A stretch of 10,836 nt of DNA. Origin: CALKZN01 sp964633815 (GTDB lineage Bacteria > Pseudomonadota > Gammaproteobacteria > Arenicellales > Arenicellaceae). The notes under the pieces are model-generated. The model saw only the letters and a list, made by a program, of their open reading frames with translations, searched no databases and was not told the origin of the DNA. Of the stretch, positions 1-6,359 are shown piece by piece; position 1 is the first letter of the stretch; every line of letters begins with the position of its first letter. The stretch spans positions 1 through 10,836 of the forward strand of contig CAZWHW010000046.1 in NCBI GenBank assembly GCA_964633815.1, written 5' to 3'. Made by a program: the position numbers and the translations under genes.

Positions 1-41
1 ATGTAACAGGTTAGATAAATACAATTTTTAGGTCAAGACAT

Positions 42-66
42 CCGATAAAAAATTTATCTTTTTCGG
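42..66 (+). terminator. Possible weak terminator hairpin upstream of clpS
   Basis: GATAAA (44-49) and TTTATC (53-58) form a perfect 6-bp stem with an AAA loop, followed by five T at 59-63. CCGA (42-45) and TCGG (63-66) can also pair around it. A hairpin followed by a T run is the layout of an intrinsic terminator for a gene left of the window, but the stem has almost no GC. It may instead be part of the AT-rich clpS promoter region. No coding sequence was recognised in 1-126. Confidence 0.3.
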
Positions 67-90
67 TAAAATATATTTGTACGACAATGC

Positions 91-118
91 TTGATTTTTA
101 CTAAATGATCATTATATC
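91..118 (+). promoter_or_regulatory. Candidate clpS-clpA promoter
   Basis: TTGATT (91-96) and TATATC (113-118) resemble sigma70 -35 and -10 hexamers with a 16-nt spacer. They would place transcription start at about 124-126, almost on the clpS ATG at 127, giving a nearly leaderless message. That fits the absence of a good Shine-Dalgarno there. AT-rich DNA produces such matches by chance and other hexamers (for example TAAAAT at 67-72) are present, so confidence is low. Confidence 0.25.
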
Positions 119-126
119 TTTGAGTT

Positions 127-480
127 ATGAATAATCTGAAATTGATTAAAAATACAACAGATCCTGATCAAGTTGATGGTGTGCTGGTTGAGTCTGCGCA
201 ACCGAAGTTAAAAAAGCCACCTTTGTATAAAGTGATTCTATTAAACGATGATTTTACTCCTATGGAGTTTGTTGTTGCTGTTTTAAAAGATATTTTTCAA
301 AAAAGTGAAGAAGAGGCTGTTCAAGTGATGTTGCATGTTCATCAAAAAGGGGTGGGCATTTGTGGTGTTTATACTAGAGAAATTGCTGAGACTAAAGTAG
401 AGCTTGTTATGCAAGCTGCTAATAATCATCAACATCCATTGCAGTGTACGATGGAGCCAGATACTGATGATGATAGTTAA
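127..480 (+). CDS. clpS: ATP-dependent Clp protease adaptor ClpS
   Basis: ClpS is the cytoplasmic N-recognin. It binds proteins with bulky hydrophobic N-terminal residues and hands them to ClpAP. The 117-residue product is slightly longer than E. coli ClpS (106). A variable N-terminal tail (about 1-30) is followed by the core fold. The PPLYKVILLNDD segment (31-42) and TPMEF (44-48) carry N40, D41, D42, T44 and the gatekeeper M46. M68, V71 and H72 line the same N-degron pocket. ICGVYTREIAETKV (78-91) matches the conserved helix and loop. An acidic tail (EPDTDDDS) extends beyond the usual end. The gene lies 26 nt upstream of clpA, its functional partner, in one transcription unit. The start has only a GAG at 122-124 as Shine-Dalgarno, so the first codons are slightly uncertain. 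The family call is secure. Confidence 0.97.
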   Translation: MNNLKLIKNTTDPDQVDGVLVESAQPKLKKPPLYKVILLNDDFTPMEFVVAVLKDIFQKSEEEAVQVMLHVHQKGVGICGVYTREIAETKVELVMQAANNHQHPLQCTMEPDTDDDS

Positions 481-506
481 TTGATTGTGAATAGAGGTAT
501 CTAAAA

Positions 507-2789
507 ATGTTGTCACAAGATTTAGAAAATTCCATTGAGAATGCTGTTCGTCATGCGCAAGAAGCAAGGCATGAGTTTGTTACCATTGAGCATTTATTAT
601 TAGCTTTGTTGGATAATCATCTTGCGAATCAGGTTCTGGTTGCAGCCGATGCAGATATAACTAGATTGGCGGCCGATTTGCTTGAGCATATTGATACTCA
701 AACTCCTGTAATTCCAGAAGGAAGTGAAGTGCGTACTCAACCAAGCATTGGCTTTCAACGAGTTATTAAACGAGCAGTTTTACATTGTCAGAATTCTGGA
801 GGTAAAGTTGTTGAAGGTTCTAATGTGTTGATTTCTATTTTCTCAGAGACGGACAGTCATTCAGTTTACTTTCTAAATGAACAAGATATTACTCGATTTG
901 ATGCAGTTAATTATGTAGCGCATGGTATTACCAAAACAGGTTCTAATACTGAGCCCGAACAGGTAGGTGAAGCCCAACCTCAAGAGCTTGAAAGTGATGC
1001 TCAACCATTGGAAAAATTCACCGTTAATCTCAATGAAAAAGCTGCGGAAGAAGGAATTGATCCATTGATTGGGCGTTCTGAAGAGTTGGAACGTACAACT
1101 CAAATTTTATGCCGTCGTCGAAAAAATAACCCTCTTTTTGTGGGTGAAGCAGGTGTTGGTAAAACGGCAATTGCTGAAGGCTTGGCTAGAAATATTTACA
1201 ATGGTGAAGTCCCTGATGTCTTGAAAGATGCGGTGATTTACGCGCTTGATATAGGCGCGTTATTAGCAGGAACAAAATATCGTGGTGAATTTGAAAAACG
1301 CTTGAAAGAAGTGCTTTCCGCTTTGGAAAAAGAAGAGCATGCGATTTTGTTTATCGATGAAATTCACACTATTATTGGTGCGGGTGCTACCTCAGGAGGT
1401 GCATTAGATGCTTCGAACTTGTTGAAGCCAGCTCTGTCATCAGGTGTTTTGAAATGCATTGGTTCAACGACCTACCAAGAATATCGTGGTATTTTTGACC
1501 GAGACCGTGCCCTATCAAGGCGTTTCCAGAAGGTCGATGTTGAACCAGCTTCAATTGACGAAACGGTAGATATTCTTCGCGGCTTGCAATCACGTTACGA
1601 AGAACATCACAATGTGAAATATACTAAGGAATCATTGCGAACCGCCGCAGAACTTTCAGAACGTTATATTACGGATCGTTTTTTACCAGACAAAGCAGTT
1701 GATGTTGTTGATGAAGCAGGCGCAAGAGTCCGTGCCTTTAAGGCGGCTGACGATGAATCTCAACAGACAATAGATAGCGAAGCAATGGAATTGGTCATTG
1801 CTAAAATGGCTCGAATTCCCTCGCAGCGCGTGTCTAAATCAGACGTTGAGTCTTTACGTAACCTTGAGCGTGACCTCAAGATGGTGGTTTTTGGTCAAGA
1901 TGAGTCGATACGGCACTTAACTGCGGCGATTAAGATGTCTCGATCTGGCTTGGGCAAACCTGAGAAGCCTATTGGTTCATTTTTATTTTCAGGGCCTACA
2001 GGTGTTGGTAAAACTGAAGTGACCAAGCAGTTAGCGCATACCTTAGGTGTAGAACTGATTCGTTTTGATATGTCTGAATATATGGAACGCCATACAGTTT
2101 CAAGATTAATAGGCGCTCCTCCCGGGTATGTTGGTTATGACCAAGGTGGGTTATTAACTGAGCAAGTGACCAAGCATCCGCATGCCGTATTATTGCTAGA
2201 TGAAATTGAGAAAGCTCATCCTGATGTGTTTAATATTTTATTGCAAGTCATGGATCATGGCACATTAACTGATAATAATGGGCGTAAAGCAGATTTTCGT
2301 AACATCATTATTGTGATGACGACGAATGTTGGCGCTGAACAAACTTCTCGAGCCTCTGTTGGTTTTACTCTGCAAGATCATAGTTCGGATGATTTGAAAG
2401 CAATTGAAAAGTTATTTACTCCAGAATTCAGAAACCGATTGGATTCTATCGTTCGTTTTAGTGCGCTTGGGCCTGATGTAATCAGTAAAATTGTTGATAA
2501 AGAGCTATTGCAAATAGAATCACAATTATTGGATAAAAATGTCACTTTGCGAGTTGATGGCAAAGCCAGAGAATGGCTTGCAGAAAATGGTTATGATGTG
2601 GCAATGGGAGCAAGACCGTTAGCGCGTTTGATGCAAGAAGAAATTAAACGAGGCTTGGCTGATGAATTATTGTTTGGCGACTTGGTCAATGGCGGCGAGG
2701 TGGATATCTCGGTCAAAGATAATAAATTAAGTTTTTTGACTAAAGCTTATCGAGATAAATTGCCAAATAAAGAGGCTGAGGAAGTTTAA
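507..2789 (+). CDS. clpA: ATP-dependent Clp protease ATP-binding subunit ClpA
   Basis: ClpA is the hexameric AAA+ unfoldase that feeds substrates, including those brought by ClpS, into the ClpP peptidase (not in this window). The 760-residue length matches E. coli ClpA (758). Residues 1 to about 145 are the Clp N-domain that binds ClpS. An acidic Glu/Gln-rich linker (about 147-166) follows. D1 has Walker A GEAGVGKT (213-220) and Walker B LFIDE (281-285). D2 has Walker A GPTGVGKT (496-503) and Walker B LLLDE (562-566). There is no ClpB-type middle domain between D1 and D2. The ClpP-docking loop reads SVGF (617-620), where E. coli has IGL. FTPEFRNRLD and the MGARPLARL sensor-2 region are intact. 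The start is preceded by AGAGG at 493-497 with 9-nt spacing. It is co-transcribed with clpS. Confidence 0.98.
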   Translation: MLSQDLENSIENAVRHAQEARHEFVTIEHLLLALLDNHLANQVLVAADADITRLAADLLEHIDTQTPVIPEGSEVRTQPSIGFQRVIKRAVLHCQNSGGKVVEGSNVLISIFSETDSHSVYFLNEQDITRFDAVNYVAHGITKTGSNTEPEQVGEAQPQELESDAQPLEKFTVNLNEKAAEEGIDPLIGRSEELERTTQILCRRRKNNPLFVGEAGVGKTAIAEGLARNIYNGEVPDVLKDAVIYALDIGALLAGTKYRGEFEKRLKEVLSALEKEEHAILFIDEIHTIIGAGATSGGALDASNLLKPALSSGVLKCIGSTTYQEYRGIFDRDRALSRRFQKVDVEPASIDETVDILRGLQSRYEEHHNVKYTKESLRTAAELSERYITDRFLPDKAVDVVDEAGARVRAFKAADDESQQTIDSEAMELVIAKMARIPSQRVSKSDVESLRNLERDLKMVVFGQDESIRHLTAAIKMSRSGLGKPEKPIGSFLFSGPTGVGKTEVTKQLAHTLGVELIRFDMSEYMERHTVSRLIGAPPGYVGYDQGGLLTEQVTKHPHAVLLLDEIEKAHPDVFNILLQVMDHGTLTDNNGRKADFRNIIIVMTTNVGAEQTSRASVGFTLQDHSSDDLKAIEKLFTPEFRNRLDSIVRFSALGPDVISKIVDKELLQIESQLLDKNVTLRVDGKAREWLAENGYDVAMGARPLARLMQEEIKRGLADELLFGDLVNGGEVDISVKDNKLSFLTKAYRDKLPNKEAEEV

Positions 2790-2820
2790 GCGAATCGAGC
2801 CAGATAAGGCGCTCTGGAAT
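2790..2820. terminator. Convergent clpA / DUF3108 junction, possible hairpin
   Basis: Only 31 nt separate the two convergent stop codons. CCAGA (2800-2804) and TCTGG (2813-2817) form a 5-bp stem with an 8-nt loop. A competing stem, GAGCC with GGCgCTC around AGATAA, has one bulge. Neither is followed by a clear T run on either strand, so this is a weak candidate for a bidirectional terminator. Confidence 0.25.
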
Positions 2821-3561
2821 TTAAGATTTTGTCGAAATTGACTTGAGCGTCAATATTCGTTTTTTAGATTTGCGTGTTTCAACCATTTTTAGTGGAAAGT
2901 AAGGGTGTTCTTCGGTTGTCCAAAAAGTGACGCTTTTTTCAGGATTTAATTCCCGCTCAAAGGTGATTTTGTTGGCCTCAAATTCACCGACAGGTGTTTT
3001 GATTTTTTCTGTAGTAATTGATTTGAAGATATAGGTTTTTAGCCTGCTTTTTTTGCCATCTAAAACAAACATTTTATTGTTTTTTAAGAACTCAATGTCA
3101 GTATATGCAGCAGCAAAATGGAAGTTGCAAAAGTCAATTAAGTAGCCAGACGGTACGCTAATAGCCGATTCGCTATTGTAATTTATAAAGCGTGAATCCC
3201 AATCGATTTCAATATTGTTTTTGAATGCCTTGCGACCCAGTTTTTCAATGTTGGAAGTTGAGCTCACGATGTATTGGTCTTCAGTAGTGAATGAACATCC
3301 TTGAGTAACATCGCCACCTAAAAGGAGTGACGCGACACCTTGAGCTCTAGTGATTGAACTAACTTCGAAGTTGCGCTTGTTTTTCGTAATTGTGGTATGA
3401 ATTTCACCAAGATTGCTACCTAGAATATTCACCTTATAGCTTAATTCAACAGTGCCATTGCTAATGTCTTTATTGAGCGCGTAGAGACTATTAGAAAATA
3501 GGCATGTAGCTAGTGAAATGGCGATAGCAAATAGTGGTTTATTATTCATTGCTTTTTTCAA
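2821..3561 (-). CDS. DUF3108 family predicted exported protein
   Basis: The family assignment (DUF3108, PF11306) rests on the overall pattern and on position directly after purN, where such genes are often found in gammaproteobacteria. No biochemical function is established. The N-terminus has basic residues, a hydrophobic stretch (about 9-24) and a possible signal peptidase I site after SLYA (residue 28), so the mature protein is probably periplasmic. The rest is rich in short alternating hydrophobic/polar segments that suggest beta strands, including an ELSYKVNILGSNLGEI region near the mature N-terminus and TPVGEFEANKITFERE late in the chain. The start shown is TTG at 3561 with AAGG 9 nt upstream. 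An in-frame ATG at 3549 (four residues shorter) is equally possible. It is the third gene of the purM-purN operon, 38 nt after purN. C20 lies in LATC, a poor lipobox, so a lipoprotein is not favoured. Confidence 0.75.
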   Translation of the reverse strand: MKKAMNNKPLFAIAISLATCLFSNSLYALNKDISNGTVELSYKVNILGSNLGEIHTTITKNKRNFEVSSITRAQGVASLLLGGDVTQGCSFTTEDQYIVSSTSNIEKLGRKAFKNNIEIDWDSRFINYNSESAISVPSGYLIDFCNFHFAAAYTDIEFLKNNKMFVLDGKKSRLKTYIFKSITTEKIKTPVGEFEANKITFERELNPEKSVTFWTTEEHPYFPLKMVETRKSKKRILTLKSISTKS

Positions 3562-3599
3562 TTGAAAGGGCCTTTTTTGGGTTTGATGATGTTACAGAA

Positions 3600-4235
3600 C
3601 TAGATGCTGATAAGTCTATCTAATGCTCGAGTTTCGATAACTTTACCTTGAGATAGTTTAATGTCGCCATTAGCTATCCATTGTATTGCTTGTGGATAAA
3701 TTTTATGTTCAATTTGGTGAATTCTTTGTTGCAGGCTAGTTGCTGTATCTTTAGGGGAAACTTCTAAACGACCTTGAATGATGACTGGACCATCATCCAG
3801 TTCAGCGGTAACCACATGAACACTAGCGCCGTGATAGGCATCCTTAGCATCAATTGCTCGTTGGTGGGTGTTTAAACCTTTGTATTTAGGCAATAACGAT
3901 GGATGAATATTTAAAATTTTATCCTGATAATGACTTACAAACTCAGAGCTTAAGATGCGCATAAATCCCGCCAAAACAATTAGCTTGGGTTTAATATTGT
4001 CTATCTCAGATTGTAGAACGCGATCAAAGGCTTCACGAGAGTCATAATTTTGATGCGGTAAAACAAGGGTTGCAATATTGGCTTGTTTAGCTCGTTCTAT
4101 GCCATAGGCATCAGCTTTGTTGCTAATCACCGCTTTGATGTTGATATTGAGCTCATTGGTTTGGTCAATAAAGGCTTGCAGATTGCTGCCACTGCCAGAA
4201 ATTAATACAACAATATCAAGCTTTTTTGCTTTCAT
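3600..4235 (-). CDS. purN: Phosphoribosylglycinamide formyltransferase (GART)
   Basis: PurN transfers a formyl group from 10-formyltetrahydrofolate to GAR, giving FGAR, the third step of de novo IMP synthesis in the cytoplasm. With the start at 4235 the product is 211 residues, against 212 for E. coli PurN, and opens with the family's usual beta strand (DIVVLISGSGSN). The phosphate-binding GSGSN is at 14-18. The catalytic triad is N109 and H111 in LNIHPSLLPKY plus D147 in ELDDGP. LAGFMRILS (88-96) is the conserved core. The frame stays open up to 4331, which would add 32 residues overlapping the end of purM. That extension does not resemble the family and was not used. The start lies 25 nt after the purM stop and has no clear Shine-Dalgarno, so it may depend on translation of purM. 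Confidence 0.95.
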   Translation of the reverse strand: MKAKKLDIVVLISGSGSNLQAFIDQTNELNINIKAVISNKADAYGIERAKQANIATLVLPHQNYDSREAFDRVLQSEIDNIKPKLIVLAGFMRILSSEFVSHYQDKILNIHPSLLPKYKGLNTHQRAIDAKDAYHGASVHVVTAELDDGPVIIQGRLEVSPKDTATSLQQRIHQIEHKIYPQAIQWIANGDIKLSQGKVIETRALDRLISI

Positions 4236-4260
4236 GAGTGTTGAGCCGTCGTTTTGATAA

Positions 4261-5295
4261 TTATTGAATGATGACGGCTTCAGCTGCATCGTCTTCAGCA
4301 ATATGACCGATTTCAAACGCATCAATGTCATGCTTGCTCAGTGTTGCAATAGCAGTGTCTTTATCTTCCGGAGCAATGGCCACAATCATGCCAACACCAC
4401 AGTTGAACGCGCGGTACATTTCTTGACGTTCAATATTGGCTGTTTCAGCTAATAAGGTGAACAACTCAGGCCATTGCCAGCTGTTTTCGTTGATAATAGC
4501 GTGACAGCCTTTAGGTAATACGCGAACTAGGTTGCCTGGGATGCCGCCACCAGTGATATGCGCTAAAGCGTGCACATCGACCGTTTTAATAAGGTCAAGA
4601 CATGATTTCACATAGATTTTCGTTGGAGCTAGCGCCGCTTCTGAAAGCGGCTTGCCGTCAACCATGGTATCCAAAGGAACACCAAAATCGTCAATAACTT
4701 TGCGAATAAGTGAATAGCCATTCGAGTGAGCGCCAGATGATGCAAGGCCTATTAAAACATCGCCAGCGGCTACTTTGCTGCCATCGATAATGTCATCTTT
4801 CTCAACAGCGCCAACACAAAAACCTGCTAGGTCATATTCGCCAGCATCATACATGCCTGGCATTTCGGCAGTTTCACCACCTATGAGAGCGGCATTTGAT
4901 TGACGACAACCTTCAGCAATACCTGCTACAACATCTGCTGCGGTTGCAGTGGTGAGTTTGCCTGAAGCAAAATAATCTAAGAAAAATAGTGGTTCGGCGC
5001 CTTGCACTAGAATGTCATTGACACACATAGCAACCAAGTCAATGCCGATGGTGTCATGTTTGTCTAGTTGAAAAGCCAGTTTAAGTTTGGTGCCAACACC
5101 GTCAGTTCCTGATACTAAGACGGGGTTTTTATAGCCTTCTGGAATTTGGAACATTGCTCCAAACCCACCCAAACCACTCATACAGCCTTCTCTTTGGGTC
5201 GATTTTGCGAGTGGTTTTATGACATCAATAAATGCATCGCCGGCTTCAATATCAACACCAGCATCTTTATAGCTTAAACCTTTTTTTTGACTCAT
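4261..5295 (-). CDS. purM: Phosphoribosylformylglycinamidine cyclo-ligase (AIR synthetase)
   Basis: PurM closes the imidazole ring, converting FGAM and ATP into AIR, the fifth step of purine synthesis. The 344-residue product matches the family (345 in E. coli). The ATP-binding N-terminal half shows LSYKDAGVDI (7-16), SGTDGVGTKL (62-71), GIDLVAMCVNDILVQGAEPLFFLDY (start at 84) and LIGGETAEMPGMY (137-149). The C-terminal half shows GLASSGAHSNGYSLIR (183-198) and AHITGGGIPGNL (245-256). The sequence is intact, with no frameshift. It is the first gene of the operon with purN and the DUF3108 gene. The Shine-Dalgarno is weak (GCAAGAAA before the ATG). Upstream lies a 7-bp inverted repeat around a possible -10. 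I saw no PurR-type operator, so nucleotide control may be by another route. Confidence 0.98.
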   Translation of the reverse strand: MSQKKGLSYKDAGVDIEAGDAFIDVIKPLAKSTQREGCMSGLGGFGAMFQIPEGYKNPVLVSGTDGVGTKLKLAFQLDKHDTIGIDLVAMCVNDILVQGAEPLFFLDYFASGKLTTATAADVVAGIAEGCRQSNAALIGGETAEMPGMYDAGEYDLAGFCVGAVEKDDIIDGSKVAAGDVLIGLASSGAHSNGYSLIRKVIDDFGVPLDTMVDGKPLSEAALAPTKIYVKSCLDLIKTVDVHALAHITGGGIPGNLVRVLPKGCHAIINENSWQWPELFTLLAETANIERQEMYRAFNCGVGMIVAIAPEDKDTAIATLSKHDIDAFEIGHIAEDDAAEAVIIQ

Positions 5296-5332
5296 TTTCT
5301 TGCTCGATCTTGCGCTTTCAATAGCGGCTTAA

Positions 5333-5366
5333 TAAGGATTATTTCTGCAGCCGTATTGTATCCTTA
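5333..5366 (-). promoter_or_regulatory. Inverted repeat and candidate purM promoter
   Basis: TAAGGAT (5333-5339) and ATCCTTA (5360-5366) form a perfect 7-bp inverted repeat with a 20-nt centre. Read on the minus strand, TACAAT (5360-5355) inside the repeat resembles a -10 hexamer, about 60 nt from the purM start. No convincing -35 was found at the expected distance. An inverted repeat enclosing a -10 and the likely start site has the geometry of a repressor operator or a leader hairpin, but which it is cannot be decided here. Confidence 0.3.
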
Positions 5367-5494
5367 AATGAATTGATAACCTAGAAAAACGCAAGGACAT
5401 GTTTAATTTCTTTCCTATATTTTTGCTTCCTTTTTGGGTTAAATTGGTATGAAGATACTGGTATTTTTAGTTGTTTAGCGTATATTTTGCTTGG

Positions 5495-5536
5495 CTTGGA
5501 ATTTGATGGCTTGACTTTTAGTTACAGTATTCCAAG
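5495..5536 (+). repeat. 8-bp inverted repeat upstream of hda
   Basis: CTTGGAAT (5495-5502) and ATTCCAAG (5529-5536) are perfect reverse complements separated by 26 nt. TTGACT (5511-5516), the best -35-like hexamer of the region, lies between them. The repeat ends 33 nt before the hda ATG. It could be a paired operator or a structured leader element. Confidence 0.4.
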
Positions 5537-5569
5537 GATTAATCGTTTCCAATTTAAAAAATTTATACA

Positions 5570-6277
5570 ATGAGTTCTGGTCAACTACCGCTTTGGTCTC
5601 CAAAGGCAAACCCTTCTCGATTTGAAAATTTTGAGGTGTATGAGAAGTCATCTAACTTTGCGTTGTTACAAAGTTTACAAGGCTATATTCGCAATCCAGA
5701 AACCACACCCTTTTATATTCATGGTGAAACAGGTTCTGGTAAAACACATTTATTGCATTCTGCGGCTCATTTAATTAGAGAGATGGGTGATAAGTCAGTG
5801 ATTTATTGTGATTGTAAATCGGCAAGTATGTCGCCTGAAATGTTATTAAGTGATTTCAATGCAACTAGCTTTTTATTAGATAATATTGATTATTGGGTCC
5901 AAAATAATCAGGGTGAACAAAGCCTGTTTAGAATTGTGGAACAGGCGAAGAGTAGTCATTTTAGATTGATATTGACGGCTCAACAGTCACCTAGAAATTG
6001 CCAATTTGATCTTGCTGATTTGATTAGTCGGCTGAATAGTGGAGTGGTTTTTCAGCTTGAAACACTGGACGAAGCAGGAAAAATTAAGGCTTTACAGCAA
6101 AATATTAAAGCAAGAAATTTGCCTATTGATGAAAAAGTACTGCACTATTTGTTGACGCATTTTGCCCGTGATAACCATAGCTTGTTTTCGGCACTGGATA
6201 AATTAGATAGAGCGTCTATGATAGAGAAGCGAAAATTGACTATTCCGTTTGTGCAGAAAGTATTGTCTTTATCTTAA
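5570..6277 (+). CDS. hda: DnaA inactivator protein Hda (DnaA-homologous AAA+ protein)
   Basis: Hda acts with the DNA-loaded beta clamp to stimulate ATP hydrolysis on DnaA, preventing over-initiation of replication. The 235-residue product is DnaA domain-III-like and the size of E. coli Hda (about 233). The N-terminal QLPLW (5-9) is a clamp-binding motif where E. coli has QLSLPL. Walker A GETGSGKT (52-59) is canonical, whereas the recalled E. coli sequence has a degenerate GAGRSH. Walker B is FLLDNID (101-107). The presumed arginine finger is R154 in DLISRLNSG. The C-terminal LDRAS and RKLTIPFV blocks are family-typical. An in-frame TAA 13 nt upstream and the clamp motif fix the ATG start, yet no Shine-Dalgarno precedes it, which implies low translation. 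It lies divergent to purM. The AI-2E permease-type gene often found upstream of hda is absent. Confidence 0.95.
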   Translation: MSSGQLPLWSPKANPSRFENFEVYEKSSNFALLQSLQGYIRNPETTPFYIHGETGSGKTHLLHSAAHLIREMGDKSVIYCDCKSASMSPEMLLSDFNATSFLLDNIDYWVQNNQGEQSLFRIVEQAKSSHFRLILTAQQSPRNCQFDLADLISRLNSGVVFQLETLDEAGKIKALQQNIKARNLPIDEKVLHYLLTHFARDNHSLFSALDKLDRASMIEKRKLTIPFVQKVLSLS

Positions 6278-6291
6278 AGTTGGGTGATGAG

Positions 6292-6346
6292 GAAAGTTAT
6301 ATTAAGCCGAGTAGGGAATTTTTCGGAATTTAAAACAATAACTTTC
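6292..6346 (+). repeat. 9-bp inverted repeat in the hda-wrbA intergenic region
   Basis: GAAAGTTAT (6292-6300) and ATAACTTTC (6338-6346) are perfect reverse complements with a 37-nt interior, which itself has CCGA (6307-6310) and TCGG (6323-6326) able to pair. The right arm ends one base before the AAGGGG ribosome-binding site of the following small ORF. No T run follows on either strand, so it does not look like an intrinsic terminator. It may be a structured leader, a small RNA or an extragenic palindrome. Confidence 0.45.
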
Positions 6347-6347
6347 A

Positions 6348-6353
6348 AAGGGG
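6348..6353 (+). promoter_or_regulatory. Strong Shine-Dalgarno AAGGGG before the small ORF
   Basis: AAGGGG sits 6 nt before the ATG at 6360. It is a better ribosome-binding site than that of any recognised gene in this window, and it is the main reason for taking the following 32-codon ORF seriously. Confidence 0.45.
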
Positions 6354-6359
6354 AAGTCT

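Larger units (their letters stand above)
5296..5569. promoter_or_regulatory. Divergent purM / hda control region
   Basis: This 274-bp AT-rich region separates the outward-facing purM and hda genes and must hold both promoters. Visible elements are a TAAGGAT/ATCCTTA inverted repeat near purM, a CTTGGAAT/ATTCCAAG inverted repeat near hda, and a TTGACT hexamer at 5511-5516 that could be a -35 for hda, although no good -10 follows at 16-18 nt. No gene of believable length was found in it. Confidence 0.6.

Noticed and set aside
283..567. 94-codon antisense frame across the clpS-clpA junction
   Set aside because: It is the shadow of two well-conserved genes, with no plausible ribosome-binding site or family match.
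3493..3504. Lipoprotein signal (LATC, C20) in the DUF3108 protein
   Set aside because: Thr before the Cys is a poor lipobox residue, and a signal peptidase I site after SLYA fits better.
4236..4331. N-terminal extension of purN by 32 residues into the end of purM
   Set aside because: The added residues do not resemble PurN, and the ATG at 4235 gives 211 residues starting at the usual first beta strand.
5386..5404. Possible PurR box (ACGCAAGGACATGTTT) upstream of purM
   Set aside because: Only the left half resembles the PurR consensus and the palindrome is not kept.
5399..5478. Two tiny hydrophobic ORFs (17 and 9 residues) overlapping by ATGA between purM and hda
   Set aside because: AAGGA lies only 1 nt before the first ATG, too close to act as a Shine-Dalgarno. 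T-rich DNA yields Phe/Leu-rich frames by chance.
5564..5572. TATACA directly before the hda ATG as a -10 or a DnaA box (TTATACAAT)
   Set aside because: A -10 there would start transcription inside the gene, and the match to TTATNCACA fails at its conserved end.
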